Of a DNA stretch of 64,000 nt, positions 1 to 7,708 are shown piece after piece. Position numbers and translations under genes: made by a program. Below the pieces are notes generated by a model. The model searched no databases. It was not told where the DNA came from and saw only the letters and a list, made by a program, of their open reading frames with translations. How positions within the stretch are numbered: position 1 is the stretch's first letter; the number at the start of each line of letters is the position of its first letter. This stretch comes from Citricoccus zhacaiensis (GTDB lineage Bacteria > Actinomycetota > Actinomycetes > Actinomycetales > Micrococcaceae): assembly GCF_014645315.1 (NCBI RefSeq), contig NZ_BMLQ01000001.1, positions 429,665 to 493,664 on the forward strand, written 5' to 3'.

Positions 1-1
1 G

Positions 2-67
2 CGGCCACTCGCCGAGCCGATGTTCGGGCACCCGATGCCCCAGGGCGCGGACACCTCCGGACAATAG
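2..67 (+). CDS. C-terminal end of an unidentified protein (partial)
   Basis: Frame 2 is open from the window edge to a TAG at 65-67 and encodes about 21 residues ending in MPQGADTSGQ. Eighteen of the 21 sense codons end in G or C, as in the clear genes of this window, and a GC-rich hairpin follows five bases after the stop. That is good evidence for a real gene end, but the fragment is too short to recognise a family. Confidence 0.45.
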   Translation, partial: RPLAEPMFGHPMPQGADTSGQ

Positions 68-71
68 GACT

Positions 72-88
72 GCCGGGCTCAACCCGGC
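72..88 (+). terminator. Hairpin after the first partial gene
   Basis: GCCGGG (72-77), loop CTCAA, CCCGGC (83-88): a perfect 6-bp stem with a 5-nt loop, five bases after the stop of the partial gene. There is no T tract, which is common for actinobacterial terminators. Function inferred from position. Confidence 0.4.
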
Positions 89-131
89 GGCGTCGAGGAC
101 TCCCCCCCAACGAGGACGCGGTGGGACAATT

Positions 132-167
132 CTCCTGCGGGGAACGATTCCCCGCATCTCCCAGGAG
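132..167 (+). promoter_or_regulatory. Structured leader that can hide a Shine-Dalgarno sequence
   Basis: A perfect 8-bp hairpin GCGGGGAA-CGA-TTCCCCGC lies at 137-155. The bases just before it, CTCCT (132-136), can pair with AGGAG (163-167), the ribosome binding site of the short reading frame at 176. The structure could therefore close the site in a fold that includes the hairpin. Pairing is visible in the sequence; a regulatory role (temperature, translation or ligand) is only a suggestion. Confidence 0.35.
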
Positions 168-175
168 GTCACGTC

Positions 176-217
176 ATGTCAACGACGCCTGTGCCCGGGC
201 CATCCGATCTGAGCTGA
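176..217 (+). CDS. Possible 13-residue leader peptide
   Basis: ATG at 176 sits 7 nt after a textbook AGGAGG (163-168) and opens a 13-codon frame (MSTTPVPGPSDLS) that ends with TGA at 215-217, thirteen bases before the DUF2231 start. It is the only strong ribosome binding site in this leader; the downstream gene has just a purine run (GAAGAAG). The arrangement suggests translational coupling or a leader peptide. No family is recognisable, and it may be non-functional. Confidence 0.3.
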   Translation: MSTTPVPGPSDLS

Positions 218-230
218 AGAAGAAGCATCG

Positions 231-791
231 ATGCACAGGACAACGGACTCAGAACCACTCTCGACAGCGATGTTGCGCACGGTCGGCGAGAGTTCCACGG
301 CGGAACGCCTGGCCGAGGCCCAGCGATTCGTCTACGGGCCGATCCTCGACCGGGTGCGCCACAGCCCCTTCCACACCAACGCCCTCGGCCACTCGGTACA
401 CCCGCCCCTCACCGACATCACCCTCGGTAGTTGGATGGGCGCCTCCCTCCTCGACCTGGCCGGGGGGACGCCGTCACGCCGCGGCGCCACGCTACTGGTC
501 TCGGCGGGATTGCTGGCCGCGATTCCGACAGCACTCGCCGGCGCTGCCGATTGGACGGAGACCGAGGGGGCCGATTACCGGATCGGCGCGGTCCACGCGC
601 TGGGAACGGATGCCGCCGTCTTCCTGTTCCTGGGATCCCTCGTCGCCCGCCTCCGGGGCCGTCACACCCTCGGGGTCGGACTGGCTGCGGCCGGCAACGC
701 CGTTGCGGCTTCAGCAGGCTTCCTCGGCGGCCATCTGGCCCTGACACGGGGCACCGCGGGACGGGACGGGCCGACTGAGCGCGGCGGGTGA
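231..791 (+). CDS. DUF2231-type membrane protein
   Basis: A 186-residue protein with the hallmarks of the DUF2231 family: an N-terminal segment with HPPLTDITLGSWMGASLLDL, then a hydrophobic stretch ending in the ADWTETEG signature, and two more hydrophobic segments. About four membrane segments are expected between residues 55 and 170. Family members are of unknown function; some sit beside haem or redox proteins, but nothing here points to a partner. The ATG follows a weak purine-rich site and the short frame at 176-217. It ends 4 nt from the end of the convergent metX gene. Confidence 0.7.
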   Translation: MHRTTDSEPLSTAMLRTVGESSTAERLAEAQRFVYGPILDRVRHSPFHTNALGHSVHPPLTDITLGSWMGASLLDLAGGTPSRRGATLLVSAGLLAAIPTALAGAADWTETEGADYRIGAVHALGTDAAVFLFLGSLVARLRGRHTLGVGLAAAGNAVAASAGFLGGHLALTRGTAGRDGPTERGG

Positions 792-795
792 GGAC

Positions 796-1917
796 CTAGA
801 GTCCGAGCACCCGCGTCATCTCCGCGGCCACCTGGTCCAGGTCCGTCAGGAACCCGTCATGACCGATCGGCGAATCGATCATGTGCACCGTGACGTCACC
901 GGGCAGTTGGCGGGCGAGCTCCTGGGACTGGCCCGGGAAGTACAGGCGGTCGGACTCGACGGCGGCGATGAACGGTGTCACCCGGATGGAGCCGAGCACC
1001 TCTGCCTCGGGGCCGCGGCCGCGGGAGACGTCGTGGCTCATCAGGGCCTCGGTTAGCACCAGGTAGCTGTTCGCGTCGAAGCGCTTGACCAGCTTGGCCG
1101 CCTGGTAGTCCAGGTAGGACTCGATCTGATAGCGCCCCTGCCGCCGGACCGGCTCGCCGAACGGGTTCTCCTCGGGCTGCGCGGCGCGGCCGAAGCGGGC
1201 GACCATGTCCGGTTCGGACCGGTAGGTGATGTGCGCGATCTTGCGGGCGATCCCCAGCCCGCCGTCCGGCGTCGGGCCCGGGTAGTAGTCCCCGCCGCGG
1301 AAGTTCGGGTCCAGGGTGATGGACTGCACCTGTGCCTGAGCGAAGGCGATCTGCTCGGCGGTCGAGTGCGCGCCGCAGGCGATGACGGCCATGCCGGCCA
1401 CGCGGTCGGGGTAGGTCGCGGCCCACTCCAGGGCACGGGCGCCCCCCATGGAGCCGCCGATCACGGCCTGGAAGCGCTCGATGCCCAGCGCGTCGGCCAA
1501 CCGCGCCTCGGCATGGACGGAATCGCGGATGGTGGTGAAAGGGAAGCGGGAACCCCAAGGGTTACCCTCCGGGTCCAGCGAGGACGGTCCGGTACTCCCG
1601 TAGCAACCGCCCAGGATGTTCGGGGCGATCACGAACCAGGTGTTGGTGTCGATGGCGCAGCCGGGGCCGACGACGCCCTCCCACCAGCCCTCCTCCGGAT
1701 CACCGGAGGAGGCCGCCACATGCGTGGACCCGGTCAGGGCATGCAGCACCAGCACGGCGTTCGACTTCTCGGCGTTGAGCCTGCCCCAGGTCTCGTAGGC
1801 GATCTCCGCCTCCGGCAGGTGCCCTCCGGTCTCGAAGTCCAGGGCGCCGATGCGCTGGGTGTGCAGGCCGCCCTCGGGCAGGTCCGTGGCGGTCGGCTGG
1901 GGGGTGGTGGTGGTCAT
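796..1917 (-). CDS. metX: Homoserine O-acetyltransferase
   Basis: A 373-residue alpha/beta-hydrolase-fold enzyme that acetylates homoserine with acetyl-CoA, the activation step of methionine synthesis. The nucleophile elbow GGSMGG places the catalytic serine at about residue 156, and the conserved late histidine is in GHDGFL (about residue 353). Length is typical. It is the second gene of a two-gene unit: its ATG lies 16 nt after the metY stop, with GGAG in front. It should therefore share the SAM-IV riboswitch control of metY. The product feeds MetY directly. Family distinction from succinyl-specific MetA is clear because MetA has a different fold. Confidence 0.95.
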   Translation of the reverse strand: MTTTTPQPTATDLPEGGLHTQRIGALDFETGGHLPEAEIAYETWGRLNAEKSNAVLVLHALTGSTHVAASSGDPEEGWWEGVVGPGCAIDTNTWFVIAPNILGGCYGSTGPSSLDPEGNPWGSRFPFTTIRDSVHAEARLADALGIERFQAVIGGSMGGARALEWAATYPDRVAGMAVIACGAHSTAEQIAFAQAQVQSITLDPNFRGGDYYPGPTPDGGLGIARKIAHITYRSEPDMVARFGRAAQPEENPFGEPVRRQGRYQIESYLDYQAAKLVKRFDANSYLVLTEALMSHDVSRGRGPEAEVLGSIRVTPFIAAVESDRLYFPGQSQELARQLPGDVTVHMIDSPIGHDGFLTDLDQVAAEMTRVLGL

Positions 1918-1933
1918 GCGAATATCTCCGGAC

Positions 1934-3310
1934 CTAGGCGCTCACGTCGGCCGCGGCGAAGCCGTTGTCAAGATCGGCCAGGATGTCCTCGATGCTCTCC
2001 ACACCCACGGACAGGCGGACCAGGCCGGGGGTCACGCCGGCGGCACGCTGCTCCTCCTCGGTGAGCTGGGAGTGCGTGGTGGACGCCGGGTGGATGACGA
2101 GCGAGCGGACGTCACCGATGTTGGCCACGTGGTGGTGCAGGCGCAGTGCGTCCACGAACCGGGCCCCGGCCTCGCGGCCGCCGGCGATCTCGAAGGAGAC
2201 GAAGCCGGCCGGGCCCTGCGGCAGGTACTGCTTCGCGCGCTCGTGCCATGGGCTGGAGGCCAGGCCCGGGTAGATGACCGTCTCGGCCAGGGCGTGGCCC
2301 TCCAGGTACTCGGCCACCTGGCGTGCGTTCGCCACGTGGCGCTCCATGCGCAGGGACAGCGTCTCGAGCCCCAGGTTGAGGAGGAAGGCGTTGAAGGGGC
2401 TGATCGCGCTGCCGTAGTCGCGCAGCAACTGGACCCGCGCCTTGAGCACGAAGGCCAGGTTGGCGCCGAGGATGCCGTCCACACCGAGGTCACGGGCGAA
2501 AACGATCCCGTTGTAGCTCTCATCCGGGGTGTTGAAGCCGGGGAAGCGCTCCGGCTGGGCGGCGAAGTCGAAGGTGCCGCCGTCCACGATCACACCGCCC
2601 ATGGCCGCGGCGTGGCCGCCGAGGTACTTGGTGGCGGAGTGGACCACGATGTCCGCGCCGTGCTCGATCGGACGCAGCAGGTACGGGGTGGCCAGGGTGT
2701 TGTCCACGATCAGCGGCACCCCCGCCGCGTGGGCGACGTCGGCGACGGCCCGGATGTCCAGCACGTCCCCGCGGGGGTTGCCGAGGGTCTCACCGAACAG
2801 GGCCTTGGTGTTGTCCTGGATGGCGCTCTTCCACGCATCCGGACTGTCCGGGTCCTGCACGAAGGTGGTGGTGATGCCGATCTTCGCCAGGGTGTGCTTG
2901 AACAGGTTCTGTGTGCCGCCGTACAGCGAGGCCGACACGACGACGTGGTCCCCCGCGCCGGCGAGGTTGAGGATGGAGAAGGTGGTGGCGGCCTGACCCG
3001 AGGCCAGCAGCAGTGCCCCGACCCCGCCCTCCAGGGCGGCGATCTTGCCCTCTACGGCCTCCTGCGTGGGATTGCCGATGCGGGAGTAGATCGGGCCGAG
3101 GTCCTTCAGTGCGAAGCGGTCCGCGGCGACCTCTGCAGAGGGGAAGTCGAACGAGTTCGACTGGATGATCGGCAGCACGGTGGCGCCGTAGGGGTTCTCC
3201 TCGGGGATACCGGCATGGACCTGGCGGGTCTCGAAGCCCCACTGGGCCGGATCGGCGACGGCCTCGGTGTTCGGGGTGGTGTTGGGGGTGTTATCGGGGG
3301 TGTCAGTCAT
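1934..3310 (-). CDS. metY: O-acetylhomoserine sulfhydrylase (aminocarboxypropyltransferase)
   Basis: A 458-residue PLP enzyme of the Cys/Met metabolism family that makes homocysteine from O-acetylhomoserine and sulfide. The PLP lysine lies in HSATKYLGGH (about residue 228), and the GQAATT and SLYGGT segments that bind the cofactor are present. The frame stays open to 3514, but the upstream part lies in the riboswitch; the start at 3308-3310 is preceded by CAGGAG at a good distance and gives the normal family length. First gene of the metY-metX unit. Confidence 0.94.
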   Translation of the reverse strand: MTDTPDNTPNTTPNTEAVADPAQWGFETRQVHAGIPEENPYGATVLPIIQSNSFDFPSAEVAADRFALKDLGPIYSRIGNPTQEAVEGKIAALEGGVGALLLASGQAATTFSILNLAGAGDHVVVSASLYGGTQNLFKHTLAKIGITTTFVQDPDSPDAWKSAIQDNTKALFGETLGNPRGDVLDIRAVADVAHAAGVPLIVDNTLATPYLLRPIEHGADIVVHSATKYLGGHAAAMGGVIVDGGTFDFAAQPERFPGFNTPDESYNGIVFARDLGVDGILGANLAFVLKARVQLLRDYGSAISPFNAFLLNLGLETLSLRMERHVANARQVAEYLEGHALAETVIYPGLASSPWHERAKQYLPQGPAGFVSFEIAGGREAGARFVDALRLHHHVANIGDVRSLVIHPASTTHSQLTEEEQRAAGVTPGLVRLSVGVESIEDILADLDNGFAAADVSA

Positions 3311-3387
3311 GTGACGGCTCCTGTCAGTCCAGGGCCACCTGCATGGTGCCGGCGGGCATGGACATCGTCCAGCAACCCGACGCGGCG

Positions 3388-3506
3388 TGGTGGCCCGCGC
3401 TTGCCGGTGCCGGTTGGCACCTGCCTGGTCCTCACCCGGGGCACCCCACCGCGAGCTGGAGGGTTGCCGGCCAGCAAGCCGGGGCTTGATGCTGGCACTC
3501 ATGACC
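3388..3506 (-). ncRNA. SAM-IV riboswitch
   Basis: On the minus strand, 78 nt before metY, the sequence runs GGTCATGAGTGCCAGC, then CAAGCCCCGGCTTGCTGG, CCGGCAACCCTCC, GGTGGGGTGCCCCGGGTGA, GGACCAGG and finally GCAAGCGCGGGCC. These are the conserved blocks of the SAM-IV class, known from actinomycete sulfur-metabolism genes; the closing helix GGTC...GACC and the pseudoknot partner GCGCGGGCC are all present. It should sense S-adenosylmethionine and lower metY-metX expression. The mechanism downstream (terminator or site masking) is not obvious from the sequence. Recognition is from memory of the consensus, not from a covariance search. Confidence 0.88.
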
Positions 3507-3665
3507 TTCATCAAGTCTGCCAGATCGGCTCCGGGGATTCATCCCCGGCCACCAGGGAACGTCGTAAAGCGCCTCACGGCGGGGTCCGAGCGGCCATCAT
3601 CCTCACGGACTTCGGCACCCGGCATCGAGGGCCGATCAGACCTGTGACCTCGACCACATTCCAAG

Positions 3666-3684
3666 TGAGGTTAACCTAACCGGT
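3666..3684. promoter_or_regulatory. Iron-box-like palindrome (candidate DtxR/IdeR site)
   Basis: AGGTTA (3668-3673), two bases, CTAACC (3676-3681). Both six-base arms match the arms of the 19-bp DtxR/IdeR consensus (TTAGGTTAG/CGCTAACCTAA-type) at the right spacing; only the centre and outer positions differ. It lies 29 nt before the start of the VOC gene and about 160 nt upstream of the divergent riboswitch, in a 399-bp gap otherwise filled by the riboswitch and leader. Function is inferred. Confidence 0.45.
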
Positions 3685-3709
3685 CCGTGACTGAAGAAAG
3701 TGCAACGAT

Positions 3710-4366
3710 ATGGGCATGATGCGCCTGGATCACGTCTCGTACGCCGTTGGACCCGAAGAAGGACTCGCCGCCACGGTGGCCCGCCTCGCCGAAACGCTCG
3801 GCATCGAGCGCGTCAAGGGCGGTGTCCACCCTCGCTTCGGCACGCGCAATGCGATCTTCCCGCTGCGCAACCGCCAGTACCTTGAGGTGGTCGAGGTCCT
3901 GGACCACCCCTCCTCCGAGAAGGCCCCGTTCGGCCAGGCCGTGCGCGCCCGCTCCGAGATGGGCGGCGGCTGGATGGGCTGGTGTGTCACCGTGGACGAC
4001 CTCGCCCCGTTCGAGGAGCGCCTGGAGCGCCAGTCCGTGCCCGGCAACCGCAAGTTCCCGGACGGCCGCGAGCTCACGTGGCGCCAGATCGGCATCAAGG
4101 GCCTCATCGCCGACCCGCAGGTCCCGTACCTCTTGCGCTGGGATGAGGGCACCGAGGACCTGCACCCCTCACAGGCTCACACACCGCAGGCCGAACTGTC
4201 CTCCATCACGATCGCCGGCTCCCGCGACCGGGTTCGCGGCTGGCTGGGCCTGGACGATCCGGAGGAGACGGTCGGGGATCTCAATGTGGTCTTCGAATCA
4301 CCCTCCGGCACCCCCGGCATCCTCGAGGTCACCTTCGAGACCCCCAAGGGCACCATCACGCTCTGA
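3710..4366 (+). CDS. VOC-superfamily protein (glyoxalase-like domain)
   Basis: A 218-residue protein opening with LDHVSYAVGPEEGL, the first strand of a vicinal-oxygen-chelate (glyoxalase/dioxygenase fold) domain, followed by FPLRNRQYLEVVEVL and a second half with LSSITIAG and ILEVTFETPKG. Such proteins usually bind a metal with His/Glu residues and act as lyases, epimerases or dioxygenases; the substrate cannot be told. It stands alone on the plus strand, downstream of the iron-box-like palindrome and ahead of a strong bidirectional terminator. Start chosen at the first ATG; ATG 3719 is an alternative. Confidence 0.75.
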   Translation: MGMMRLDHVSYAVGPEEGLAATVARLAETLGIERVKGGVHPRFGTRNAIFPLRNRQYLEVVEVLDHPSSEKAPFGQAVRARSEMGGGWMGWCVTVDDLAPFEERLERQSVPGNRKFPDGRELTWRQIGIKGLIADPQVPYLLRWDEGTEDLHPSQAHTPQAELSSITIAGSRDRVRGWLGLDDPEETVGDLNVVFESPSGTPGILEVTFETPKGTITL

Positions 4367-4386
4367 CCCCACGCACCACCCTGCGT

Positions 4387-4442
4387 TGAGTCCGGAGGGA
4401 TTCACCTCTCAGCCCCGATATACGTGAATCCCTCCAGACTCA
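4387..4442. terminator. Long bidirectional hairpin terminator
   Basis: TGAGTC-CGGAGGGATTCAC (4387-4405) and GTGAATCCCTCC-AGACTCA (4424-4442) form a 19-bp stem with one C-A mismatch and an 18-nt loop. It sits exactly between the stop of the VOC gene and the stop of the convergent CPBP gene, so it can end transcription from both sides. Confidence 0.85.
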
Positions 4443-4452
4443 CGTCACGGAT

Positions 4453-5376
4453 TCAGGTGCCGAACAGGCCTGCCGCCGCGAGCAGCGGATAGGCCACGAA
4501 CCCGGCGGCATCCAAGAGGAAGTGTGCGATCACCAGCGGCATCACCCGCCGGTATCTCAGGTAGACTGCGCCGAACACCAGCCCCATGAGCAGATTGCCG
4601 ATCCCCGGCCCCACCCCCTGGTAGAGGTGGTAGGTGCCACGTAGGACGGCGCAGCCCACCAGCACAGCAACGGGATTCAAGGGAACGACGGCGCCGCTCG
4701 CCCAGGTGCGCAGCCCGCCGTCCGCTCCGGCGAGGCCTCCGGGCCGGCTCGGATCGAGCCCGGCGCGCCGCTGCTGCAGGTAGCCGATCCGGTCGAAGAG
4801 CCACGCCACCACGATGATCTCCTCCAGCAGCCCGTGCCGCAGGGCGGAGAACAGCAGCACCGGGGTGGTCCACCAGTACTCGTTCAGCGCGCTGCCGACG
4901 ATGGCCGTGGTGACGCCGGCGGCGCGTCCGGCCGCGTAGACCGCCAGGGTTCCGAGGCCGATCGCCAGGAACAGTCCGATTCCGAGGCCCACATCCGCGC
5001 CCGGCCGGCGGAAGTCCAGGCCGAAGGTGCGGAGCGGGTTGCGCCCCCGGATCCACACCAGGTGCAGCACCAGCAGCACCGGGACCAGGGCGAAACCGAT
5101 ATCCAGCAGCTGGTACGTCAGGTCGAAGTACTGCCGATCGTCCAGCGCCGGGTTCAGCGTGGTGGTCTGCCCGGACAGGGGCGCTTGCGTCCACTTGTCG
5201 ATGAGGTTGACGATCGCGTAGACCGCCGACTTCCCCAGGGACAGCGCCAGTACGATGGCGATCTCCCAGCGGACCATCCGGGCGGAGGGCGCCGCCAGGG
5301 CTTCGAGCCCCCCTGCCACTGCCGGCCGGGTCGGCGGAGTCGGGGCGTTCGGAGACGACGAAGCTGGAGTGGTCAC
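4453..5376 (-). CDS. CPBP-family intramembrane metalloprotease
   Basis: A 307-residue membrane protein. After a Pro/Ala-rich start there are about seven to eight hydrophobic segments. The CPBP/Abi signature is present: the paired glutamates in GLLEEIIVVAWLFDR, then RGTYHLYQG with the first histidine, and MPLVIAHFLLDAAG with the last histidine. Bacterial relatives are CAAX-prenyl-protease-like and often process bacteriocins or regulate membrane proteins; no substrate is evident. Start is GTG 5376: TACACT lies 6 nt upstream, fitting a leaderless message. It diverges from the phosphotransferase gene, which looks leaderless as well. Confidence 0.82.
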   Translation of the reverse strand: MTTPASSSPNAPTPPTRPAVAGGLEALAAPSARMVRWEIAIVLALSLGKSAVYAIVNLIDKWTQAPLSGQTTTLNPALDDRQYFDLTYQLLDIGFALVPVLLVLHLVWIRGRNPLRTFGLDFRRPGADVGLGIGLFLAIGLGTLAVYAAGRAAGVTTAIVGSALNEYWWTTPVLLFSALRHGLLEEIIVVAWLFDRIGYLQQRRAGLDPSRPGGLAGADGGLRTWASGAVVPLNPVAVLVGCAVLRGTYHLYQGVGPGIGNLLMGLVFGAVYLRYRRVMPLVIAHFLLDAAGFVAYPLLAAAGLFGT

Positions 5377-5452
5377 CGCCCCAGTGTAGGAGTGCCCGGG
5401 CCCCAGGGCTTCGGTCCCCTCGTCCCGCCCCGGGCAGAGCCGGCTCCCGCGC

Positions 5453-5458
5453 TACCGT
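5453..5458 (+). promoter_or_regulatory. -10 box of a leaderless transcript
   Basis: TACCGT (TANNNT) ends 6 nt before the ATG of the phosphotransferase gene, where no ribosome binding site can be found. This spacing is the standard arrangement for actinobacterial leaderless mRNAs. Confidence 0.5.
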
Positions 5459-5464
5459 GGATCC

Positions 5465-6577
5465 ATGGCCTCCGCACCGACTCCTGACGACGTCGCCGCC
5501 GCCTGCGCCGCGGCCGCCCGGCCCTTGGCCTCTGCCCTCGCCGCTGACGACGGACTCGCTCGCCGGCTGTCCGAGGCGGACTGGCCTGCCGGCGTGATCG
5601 ACGAGGGCGGTCAGTTCCACCGGGTGCTCGTGCTGCCCGGCGTGGGCGCCGTGCGGATGACCCGCACCCACGAGGCCGCGGCACACCTCAGCGACCGCAT
5701 GGCCGCCCTGCAGATCCTCAGCACGACGGCGGCGCTCCCCTTCGCCGTGCCCGTGCCGCTGACCGAGGTGGTCGGGGAGGCGGACGGGCTGCCGGCGGGG
5801 ATGGCCGCCGTGGTGCAGGAGTACCTCCCGGGCGAGGCGCACCCACCGCACACCGGCGAGGTGCCGGTGCTGCGCGAGCTGTGCCGGACGCTGGCGGGAA
5901 TCGACACCGCTCCCCTGGCGCCGTACCTCGGCCCGCCGTTCGCCTACCGTGGCCCCTGGACCGCGGAGAAGGTCGCTGCAGTGCAGTCAGTGCCGTCGAT
6001 GCTGGCGGCGTCGCACGGGCCCGGCGTCTGGACCGACGGGTCGCCGGAGGGTCCGGGTGGCGCGGTCTCAGCGGACCGCTGGGCCGAGACGGTCGCCACC
6101 CTGACCACCACGCACACCGCATGGACGGAGGATCCGGTGGTGCCACCGTCGCTGGTCCACGGGGACCTGGCCGGGCACAACATGCGGTGGCAGCGTTCTG
6201 CCGCCGAAGGGATCGGAAGGGACGGAGATGACGGAGAGCGCTGGCACCTGACCGGGATCCTGGACTGGGATCTGGCCGCCGTGTGGGACCCGGCACTGAA
6301 CCCGGCCTACCTCGCGCTGTGGCACGGCGAGGAGAAACTGGAGGGCATCGCCCGTGACGCCGACGAAGCCCTCCGGGGACGGGTGTGGCTGGGATGGATG
6401 GCTTTGGAGACGATCTACGATGCCTCCCTGCGTGAAGGGCCGGCGAGCGAGATCCCGCCGGCGAACTGGCCCAAGCTGCTGCGGAAGGTACTCCCCCGCA
6501 TCGAACGAGCCGCCGAGGCGCTGGGCCGGTGGCAGGCCGAGCACGTGCCGGTGGCCAGCACGGTGGACGGCTGGTGA
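5465..6577 (+). CDS. Aminoglycoside-phosphotransferase-fold kinase
   Basis: A 370-residue protein of the APH/choline-kinase fold. The catalytic loop is LVHGDLAGHN and the metal-binding segment is LTGILDWDLAAVWDP, both intact, so it is probably an active small-molecule kinase. The substrate is unknown; such genes are common in actinobacteria and should not be called antibiotic resistance on this evidence. A leaderless-type promoter precedes it. Its last bases overlap the start of zapE as GTGA, so the two are translated together. Confidence 0.78.
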   Translation: MASAPTPDDVAAACAAAARPLASALAADDGLARRLSEADWPAGVIDEGGQFHRVLVLPGVGAVRMTRTHEAAAHLSDRMAALQILSTTAALPFAVPVPLTEVVGEADGLPAGMAAVVQEYLPGEAHPPHTGEVPVLRELCRTLAGIDTAPLAPYLGPPFAYRGPWTAEKVAAVQSVPSMLAASHGPGVWTDGSPEGPGGAVSADRWAETVATLTTTHTAWTEDPVVPPSLVHGDLAGHNMRWQRSAAEGIGRDGDDGERWHLTGILDWDLAAVWDPALNPAYLALWHGEEKLEGIARDADEALRGRVWLGWMALETIYDASLREGPASEIPPANWPKLLRKVLPRIERAAEALGRWQAEHVPVASTVDGW

Positions 6578-7611
6578 GCGGCCGGCGTCGGGAACGGGGT
6601 CCGTGGCCGCACCTGCGGGAGACGACCCTGACGGCCGCACTGGAGTCAGACGGCAAGGTGTTGGACGCAGGGCAGCGGGCCACCGTGCAGTTGCTGACCG
6701 GGAGAAGGATCACGCGCGGGGTGTACCTGCATGGCGGGGTGGGGCGCGGGAAGACGTGGCTCGGCGCGGAGTTCTTCAACGCACTCGAGGTGCCGAAGCT
6801 GCGGCTGCACATGCATGCCCTGCTGGGGCAGGTGAACCAGGTGGTCGCGAGCGCGCAGGCGGGCCGGCCGATCGGGATCGACCACGCGGTGGCGCGGATC
6901 GTCGGGGACGCCCGGATGGTGTTCATCGACGAGTTCCACGTCCATGACGTCGGCGATGCGATGCTGCTGCGCCGTGTCCTGCCCGGTCTGCTTTCCCTGG
7001 ATGCCGGGCTCCTGCTGACCTCGAACTACCCGGCCGACGAGCTGCTCCCGGACCCGCTGTTCCACCACACGATGGTGCCCGTGATCGAGATGATCCAGTC
7101 CGCCCTGACCGAGTGGCAGATCCCGGACGGGGTGGACTACCGGCCGTTGAACGCAGGCGACGGACGGGGTTCGGGCTTCGCCTCCGGATCCTGGACGGTC
7201 ACCGGATCGCCGGGGCCGACGGCGGCCGGGACCTTCACGCGCGTGCCAGTCGGGTTCAGCGGGACCCGGCAGCTGGAGGTGGCCTTCGCCGATCCGGAGG
7301 CCGGCGAGGTCGAGGCGACCTTCGGCCAGCTGTGCGGCACGCCGGTGTCCGTGCAGGATTTCCTCGGACTGACTCGGACCTATTCAAGGTGGCGCCTGTT
7401 GGCCGTGCCGCACCCCGAGGAGATCGACGTTCAGGCGTTCCAGCGCTTCGCGTTCCTGGTGGATGTGCTGGTGGATGCCGACCTGCGCCTGGACGTGGAG
7501 GCAACGCTGCCACTGCGGGATTGGGCACGGGCGGCACGCCTGCCCCGGGATGCCGACCGGTTCCTCAGCCGGCTGAGCCTGCTGTGCGTCGGACGGACGA
7601 ACACCGCCTGA
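6574..7611 (+). CDS. zapE: ZapE/AFG1-like ATPase
   Basis: A 345-residue P-loop ATPase. Walker A is GGVGRGKT (residues 54-61) and Walker B is VFIDEFHVHD, the exact signature of the ZapE/AFG1 group; the FHVHD histidines and a later LLLTSNYPADELLPD sensor region also fit. In E. coli ZapE modulates the FtsZ ring; in actinobacteria the role is less clear. Start chosen at GTG 6574, which overlaps the stop of the phosphotransferase gene (GTGA) and removes an unlikely 15-residue extension. No ribosome binding site of its own, in line with coupling. Confidence 0.88.
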   Translation: MSGRRRERGPWPHLRETTLTAALESDGKVLDAGQRATVQLLTGRRITRGVYLHGGVGRGKTWLGAEFFNALEVPKLRLHMHALLGQVNQVVASAQAGRPIGIDHAVARIVGDARMVFIDEFHVHDVGDAMLLRRVLPGLLSLDAGLLLTSNYPADELLPDPLFHHTMVPVIEMIQSALTEWQIPDGVDYRPLNAGDGRGSGFASGSWTVTGSPGPTAAGTFTRVPVGFSGTRQLEVAFADPEAGEVEATFGQLCGTPVSVQDFLGLTRTYSRWRLLAVPHPEEIDVQAFQRFAFLVDVLVDADLRLDVEATLPLRDWARAARLPRDADRFLSRLSLLCVGRTNTA

Positions 7612-7672
7612 ACTGACCCGCCAGCGTGGTGGGGCTGACCGACCAGCGAGAACGTGGTTTCCCCCACATGCG

Positions 7673-7696
7673 CAAGCACCTTGATCAAGTTGCTTG
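7673..7696. promoter_or_regulatory. MarR operator
   Basis: CAAGCA-N2-TTGATCAA-N2-TGCTTG is a 24-bp palindrome with only one mismatched pair. It ends directly in front of the -10 box TATGGT (7697-7702), which lies 6 nt before the GTG start of the marR gene. A protein bound here would cover the -35 region, so autorepression of marR and the efflux gene is expected. TTGATCAA-centred sites are typical of MarR-family regulators. Confidence 0.75.
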
Positions 7697-7708
7697 TATG
7701 GTTGGGGC

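Noticed and set aside
1850-3679. 609-codon frame on the plus strand opposite metX/metY
   Set aside because: It is antisense to two clear enzymes and a riboswitch; high GC content makes long antisense frames common.
4445-5851. 468-codon minus-strand frame covering the CPBP gene and part of the phosphotransferase
   Set aside because: Arg/Gly/Pro-rich translation without domain; it is the shifted frame of the CPBP gene.
5465-6577. Aminoglycoside resistance gene
   Set aside because: Only the fold is shared; actinobacteria carry many APH-fold kinases of other function.
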